NCBI RefSeq assembly: GCF_009389715.1
Contig: NC_052409.1
Location: forward strand, 9,689,213 to 9,753,212
Source of the DNA: Phoenix dactylifera
Lineage: Eukaryota > Streptophyta > Magnoliopsida > Arecales > Arecaceae
DNA length: 64,000 nucleotides
Direction: 5' to 3'
How positions within the stretch are numbered: the stretch's first letter is position 1; the number at the start of each line of letters is the position of its first letter. The notes under the pieces are model-generated. The model was given only the letters and a program-made list of their open reading frames with translations. It was not told the DNA's origin and did no database searches. A program made the translations under genes and the position numbers. Of this stretch, positions 59,551 through 64,000 are shown piece after piece.

Positions 59551-60882
59551 GCTCCTCCTCTTCTTCTTTTCTCGATAAGTAGGGGAGAAGGGAGGCGGGC
59601 TGGTGGCTGCTATGGTCATAGTCCGACAAAGTGGCAAGCGATAGTGGTGACAGCTGGCGGCGATGGCCAGTCGACAAGAAAATTTAAGAAAAAAGCCCGA
59701 AAAATAGAAGAGTCGGACCTTTTATTGATTTTCAACTATTGGCCATTCACCGGTAGCCACGATTCTGTCATGCAAAAGAATAGACGTGTAGGACTCAACC
59801 AGAGATCCAGCACAAAAAAGCAACGGCACTGGTGGCCCAAAAAAAGAAAAAAACTCGGCCAAAAATAGGAGAAAAATAATCTCCTTTTGCTGGTTAATTT
59901 TTGGCCGATTTTTTGGCTGATGGCCATAAATCCTGATCGAGGTAAAACAAAGGAGAGGAGAACAAAGCATTACTTCGGCTTCGACAGCCTTTAACTTCCA
60001 GTGAGCACAAAAACGAAAAACCATGACTCGATGAGGAAAAAAAAAAGGGAAGCTGAGGCACTCGATGAAAATAAGCTCTCTCGTGTAGAGAAGCCCCTAC
60101 GACCCTTGTGACCGACTCTTTATCCCGACTGAACTCGTCTGACGGAGAGAAAGAAGACTCTTACCAAGAGTCTCCCTCGACGGATATGCGGAGCGAACGC
60201 GCCCGCCATAGGCCGTGCTTAAACCGGTCAAATGAACCGAACCCAAACAAGCCTTCACAGTATCTTTCGCATAAATAAATGATCGATTTTTTTTTTTGCA
60301 GCCTCATCCATTGGATCGCACACCCCACAACTCTCAAACCACTCCAAACTCTCTCATTCAGTAGCCTGTACACAAATTCATCAGCCAATTCGTGCAAAGA
60401 AAGGCGAACCATTCTTCCGCGCGCCGAAGGTACAACCCCGGCCTATATATATTCATGACAATAATGAGACCTTCACATCAGGCCTCTTGATAAGTTCGAT
60501 GTAACTACATGGAGATTGATAACAAGGAAACCTACATTACCTACGCAGATGCTACAGAGGAAATCTTCTAACGTGATGGAGAGCCAGTTCTGATGATTTG
60601 CTTTTTCCCCAACGAGTTCCTATTTTGGCTAGATTACATCCTTTCCACAGCAGGTCACGTTTACAAAAACATTTAAACCGTCACGGTAACCGCGTCAGAC
60701 TCGGTACATATGCACAAACCTGAGCAGGCAACACACCATCTCTAGTAACAAACCATACTCCATGAAAAGAAATGAACTCAAAGCGTTTTTTACAGAAAAA
60801 AAGAGAACAAAGGTAGCAATTTTATGCATTCACAACGCAAAGCATCTAGGTTTATGATCTCTGTTTTCGTTTCCAGCTAACT

Positions 60883-63800
60883 TTATGATCTCTTCTTCCT
60901 CTTCTTATCTTCAGACTTCTCGGACGCATTCTTCAGCTGCAGGGATAGAAATTTGGAGATGTCTTGTTAGCGTGCAAAGAGAAGCCACAATAAATGCTCG
61001 AAGCATGAAAGCAACAAATTTTAGAACTCAGCTTACCATGATGATGAGAATACGAACAAGAACTGCGACAAAGTCGGTGAAGAGTGTCAGGGCATGTTTG
61101 ATAAAATCCAGGTCCCCAAGGTGTGCTCTCTCAATGATCTCCTGAGTGTCAAAGACCACGTATCCTAGAAATAGCAACAGCCCGAAGTAAAGCTGCCAAG
61201 AACAACACCATCAGCATTTTACTAGGCAGGGAGAAGCTAAAAAATCAAAATCAATATATTGTCATCGACAATTATATATGCTGCCAACAGCTTACCTCGA
61301 CCTTGAATGTAGCAGCAGAGTGGCCAAAGATGGAGGCTGCGAACTGCAGCCAGAGGAGGATGGAAAGGCCAGAAGAAAGCAAGCCACCCAAGTAAAGGAA
61401 CTCACGCCGCTTAGCTACTATGGCAGCTCCAGAGAAACAGGCGAAGGCCAGAGCAGTCCCCACAAATGCAGTTATAAGTACGCTGGAAATTAAGACATTA
61501 ATCCAAACAGTTAGACTTACCCCCACTAAGTCCTTTCTGCTAATGGTGATGATGAATGAATATTATCAAAAAACTTATTTGAACAACTTGCCCCAAGCCT
61601 CAAGCTAAGACTCTCTGCAGAAGGCCTTGAGCTCATTGCTAAGCCTATGATGAACAAGGAATTATATTGCATTTGGAGGTTCATTTGAGCATGCCTAACC
61701 CACTTCTATATTTCAAGGTTTTGACCAACAATCGAATAAAAAAAAATCTGTATTTATTTTTTACATGATGCTTTCCATGGAAGCTCAAGTAACATTATTG
61801 CGAACTTCTACACCAGATCTTTTCTTACTTTTCACATATTATAATTTATGTTTCTCTTTACAAGTCGAGGCACATGACTCACCTCTTGAGAGCTTAAAAG
61901 ACTCAAATTTCAGTTCCATCTTTCCAAACATCAACAATAACAATAGCATATCCTCATAAGTTTCAGATATGATTGCTCGATCGATGGTGTGGCAATTTTG
62001 TATGCATGTATAGTGGTAACATCAAGGATGTAAGATGACAATGACTTCTTAAATCATCTAAGAAATTTCTCAATCATGGGTCTGTTAGGGAGCTTTTCAA
62101 CATTATTATGAGTTACAAACAATAAAATACTAATCAATAAACCATCAAGTTCAGGTTTCAACAGAAATGCAAATTCAAACCAGCCGGGGTAGTGAAATAC
62201 TGCCCTGCGCTATGTAACAATTTATGAGACGGATAGTTTCCAACAGACGAACAGAGAAAGTGCAACACTATAATTAAATGTTAAATTAAAAAATGCTAAA
62301 TATCACAGTGTAATTTTCCGTAAAAGTTTTTTTTCTTCCTTTTAAATAAGATACAGCACTGAATAAACATTTTGGGAGCATGGATGGACACAAAGCACTT
62401 CTGACTGAGAAGTTTTATCTGCATGATGCACATCCTTCACATATTGTGAGGCAGGTGTCAAGCCAACATCACTTGACAGTGTAGTGAACCACCCTTAAAT
62501 CCACTAACAGACAACAGTCTACATGTAAACATCTCAACAAAATAAATAGATAGGAGGTCAAATCTCTTTTATTTTCTAGCAGATGTCGATCCCTATATCA
62601 TTCAAGATGATTTACATAGTAGCAAGTCGCTAGTGATGCTCACAAGGGATAATTGCACATTTTGATGTTATTAAATTAAAGGCTATTGGAGAGGTTAGAT
62701 GGAAAAAAATTTAGATATCATAATAAAACCATTGAATGAAGTCACTGCTAGGGACAAAGTTAGAACTTTCTCATATCTTTGATTAATTATGGCTGTCAAA
62801 TATTGACACTTTACAAAGCAATACATGCATTATGTCAAGCTTAACTAAAATTAACATAATATACACCGATGGAGTAAGTATAAATAGATTTTTGGGCACA
62901 ATCATGATAGCAAGGAAATCTTGCTTTTTATTTCTAGAGGGAGCAGCCCTATGGCAATTGAAGTAACCATTCTTCCTAAGTCATCAACAAATGTAGTTCA
63001 CCTTCTAGTGGCCATTCTCCAATAAATCTTATGTTCACACATCTTCACACATCTCCAGACAAAGTGGCATGTGATCTTGCTGAGTGCCCTGTTTATAGAA
63101 ACATTGCACCCCAGCATTCCTTTTCCTCTACTTAAAAGCTCCATCCATCAGTGTACCATTTCAATATTCTCCTTATTCTTAAGATTTAAATATAAATATA
63201 TGAGATTAAATAAAGAAGACTAGGTTGGCTGGTCAACTTCCTAGATGTGATATATGAGGCAATTTAACCATGAGGTCTAATATGCTAACCCCTTCATCAA
63301 CCCCTCTGCAGAGTTGCATAAGTCAAATCTGTCACCCATTCTCTGTGTCCCCAACTTTAAGAATTGATGGAATTCATTTGGAGTTATGAGTTAGTATGCT
63401 ACAGAGTACAGAATAATAAAAAGTTAAGGAAGAACCATCAACACACTCAAGCTTCTAACAGTATCCACTCAAACTTGACAAATCAGAAAAATCTAATAGA
63501 CTAAGACACTACCTTGTAGCAACCAATATTCTCAAGCAACATACCTTGAGTCAAAGTCGATGGCTAGCTTTACCAGCGGACCCACAGAAGCCCCTTCAAA
63601 GAAGGAAGCAGCCATCAGAAGGCCCAATCTCTTTCTCTGTACCAATAAACAATAAACAACGACCGTTAAATATACATCTATAGATTGAGAATACAGTAAA
63701 TTGAAAAATGGCCAAAGAGGATAGATATTCATACTTCCTCATATACAGGTGAAGAGAATAACCAAGCGATGCTTATGAAGCATCCAAGCATTGTCAAGAA

Positions 63801-64000
63801 GCCACCAATGTTCCACAAAATGTGCAAGAATGCTCCAGCTGCAGAAGCCGCTAGTGCACCACATAGTGTCAGGTAAACCTGCATATCAACCCCTGAATGA
63901 ATTAGACTTCAAATTCATCACAAAGGAACGGAGTGACATAGGAGACATCCAAAAATAATACAAAAAAAAGGCATCACAAAGGCTTTTTCTTAAAAACTGT
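60883..64000 (-). CDS. BI-1: BAX INHIBITOR-1, all but the first exon; cut by right edge
   Basis: Five exons on the minus strand: 63735-63878, 63545-63636, 61296-61482, 61037-61192 and 60883-60936, all GT-AG with consistent phases; the N-terminal exon lies beyond 64000. Text: VYLTLCGALAASAAGAFLHI, LWNIGGFLTMLGC, RKRLGLLMAASFFEGASVGP, AIDFDSSVLITAFVGTALAF, FLYLGGLLSSGLSILLWLQF, LYFGLLLFLGYVVFDTQEII, HLGDLDFIKHALTLFTDFVA and a basic tail LKNASEKSEDKKRKKRS. These are the six to seven helices and the charged C-terminus of BI-1, an ER membrane protein of the TMBIM family that restrains stress-induced cell death and acts on calcium handling. The conserved FDTQ and the Lys-rich end needed in plants for function are present. 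No break in the visible part; 212 codons seen of about 247. The intron at 61483-63544 is about 2 kb with no classified repeat. Confidence 0.95.

Larger units (their letters stand above)
57300..60480. other. Repeat-rich region without recognised genes; possible old transposon relic
   Basis: No coding domain is recognisable on either strand. It contains three minisatellites (58355-58503, 59077-59162, 59359-59460), GA/CT-rich blocks and, on the minus strand, a TATA-like tatatataggccggggttgt near 60446-60428 followed by a GC-rich leader-like segment with several short open frames. The mix of tandem repeats, a leader-like end and no host gene is compatible with an old LTR-type or other element, but I found no terminal repeats, primer site or protein motifs to prove it. 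Confidence 0.3.

Noticed and set aside
59266-59677. Leu/Ser/Phe-rich open frames around 59.3-59.7 kb
   Set aside because: Translation of the GA/CT-rich minisatellite; apparent hydrophobic helices come from simple repeat composition.

Overview
This is plant nuclear DNA, most likely from a non-grass monocot with a medium to large genome. A palm is my best guess, but that is inference from gene sequence style, low gene density and repeat content. The intact host genes are classic plant genes with GT-AG introns, and most of the remaining space is transposon debris, AT-rich DNA and simple repeats. There are no bacterial operons, CRISPR arrays, tRNA or rRNA genes that I can support. All exon borders were read by eye from splice sites, reading phase and remembered family sequences; no alignment was run.

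Layout: 1-3072 (-) is the 5' part of an MFSD5-type (molybdate-anion transporter-like) major facilitator gene, cut by the left edge. 4.2-5.6 kb (-) is a LINE ORF2 fragment and 7.35-7.81 kb (-) a LINE RNase H fragment. 8240-9349 (-) is a GC-rich, single-exon, plastid-targeted HpcH/HpaI-type aldolase. 10.93-11.17 kb (+) is another LINE 3' end. 11285-13826 (+) is a three-exon, probably plastid, membrane protein of unknown function. 14474-16104 (-) is a short non-autonomous LTR element, and about 17.29-17.70 kb is a small inverted-repeat element.

18112-39478 (+) is DET1 in 11 exons, spread over 21.4 kb for 1,608 coding bases. Its fourth intron alone is about 10.45 kb and holds three hAT-type DNA transposon copies with readable 8-bp target duplications: A (24177-27351) interrupted by C (25895-26930), then B (27664-31121).

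41.69-44.34 kb and 47.85-50.88 kb are two copies of a segmental duplication, each with one intact three-exon HMA-domain isoprenylated protein gene (HIPP type). Between them lie an inverted-repeat element carrying a nested PIF/Harbinger MITE and a hAT-like fragment. A LINE 3' end sits in the second copy only, with a 12-bp target duplication and an empty site in the first. 52.7-57.1 kb (-) holds a decayed LIL3 (light-harvesting-like 3) pseudogene whose second exon is present twice. 57.3-60.45 kb is repeat-rich with several minisatellites. 60883 to the right edge (-) is a BAX INHIBITOR-1 gene whose first exon lies outside.

Neighbours do not form a pathway. DET1 (light signalling) and the LIL3 remnant (chlorophyll metabolism) are both light-related, but I see no reason to think this is more than chance. 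I did not find a convincing new biological system. The best material is evolutionary: nested hAT copies in the DET1 intron, the duplicated HIPP genes with a dated-by-context LINE insertion, and the LIL3 pseudogene.
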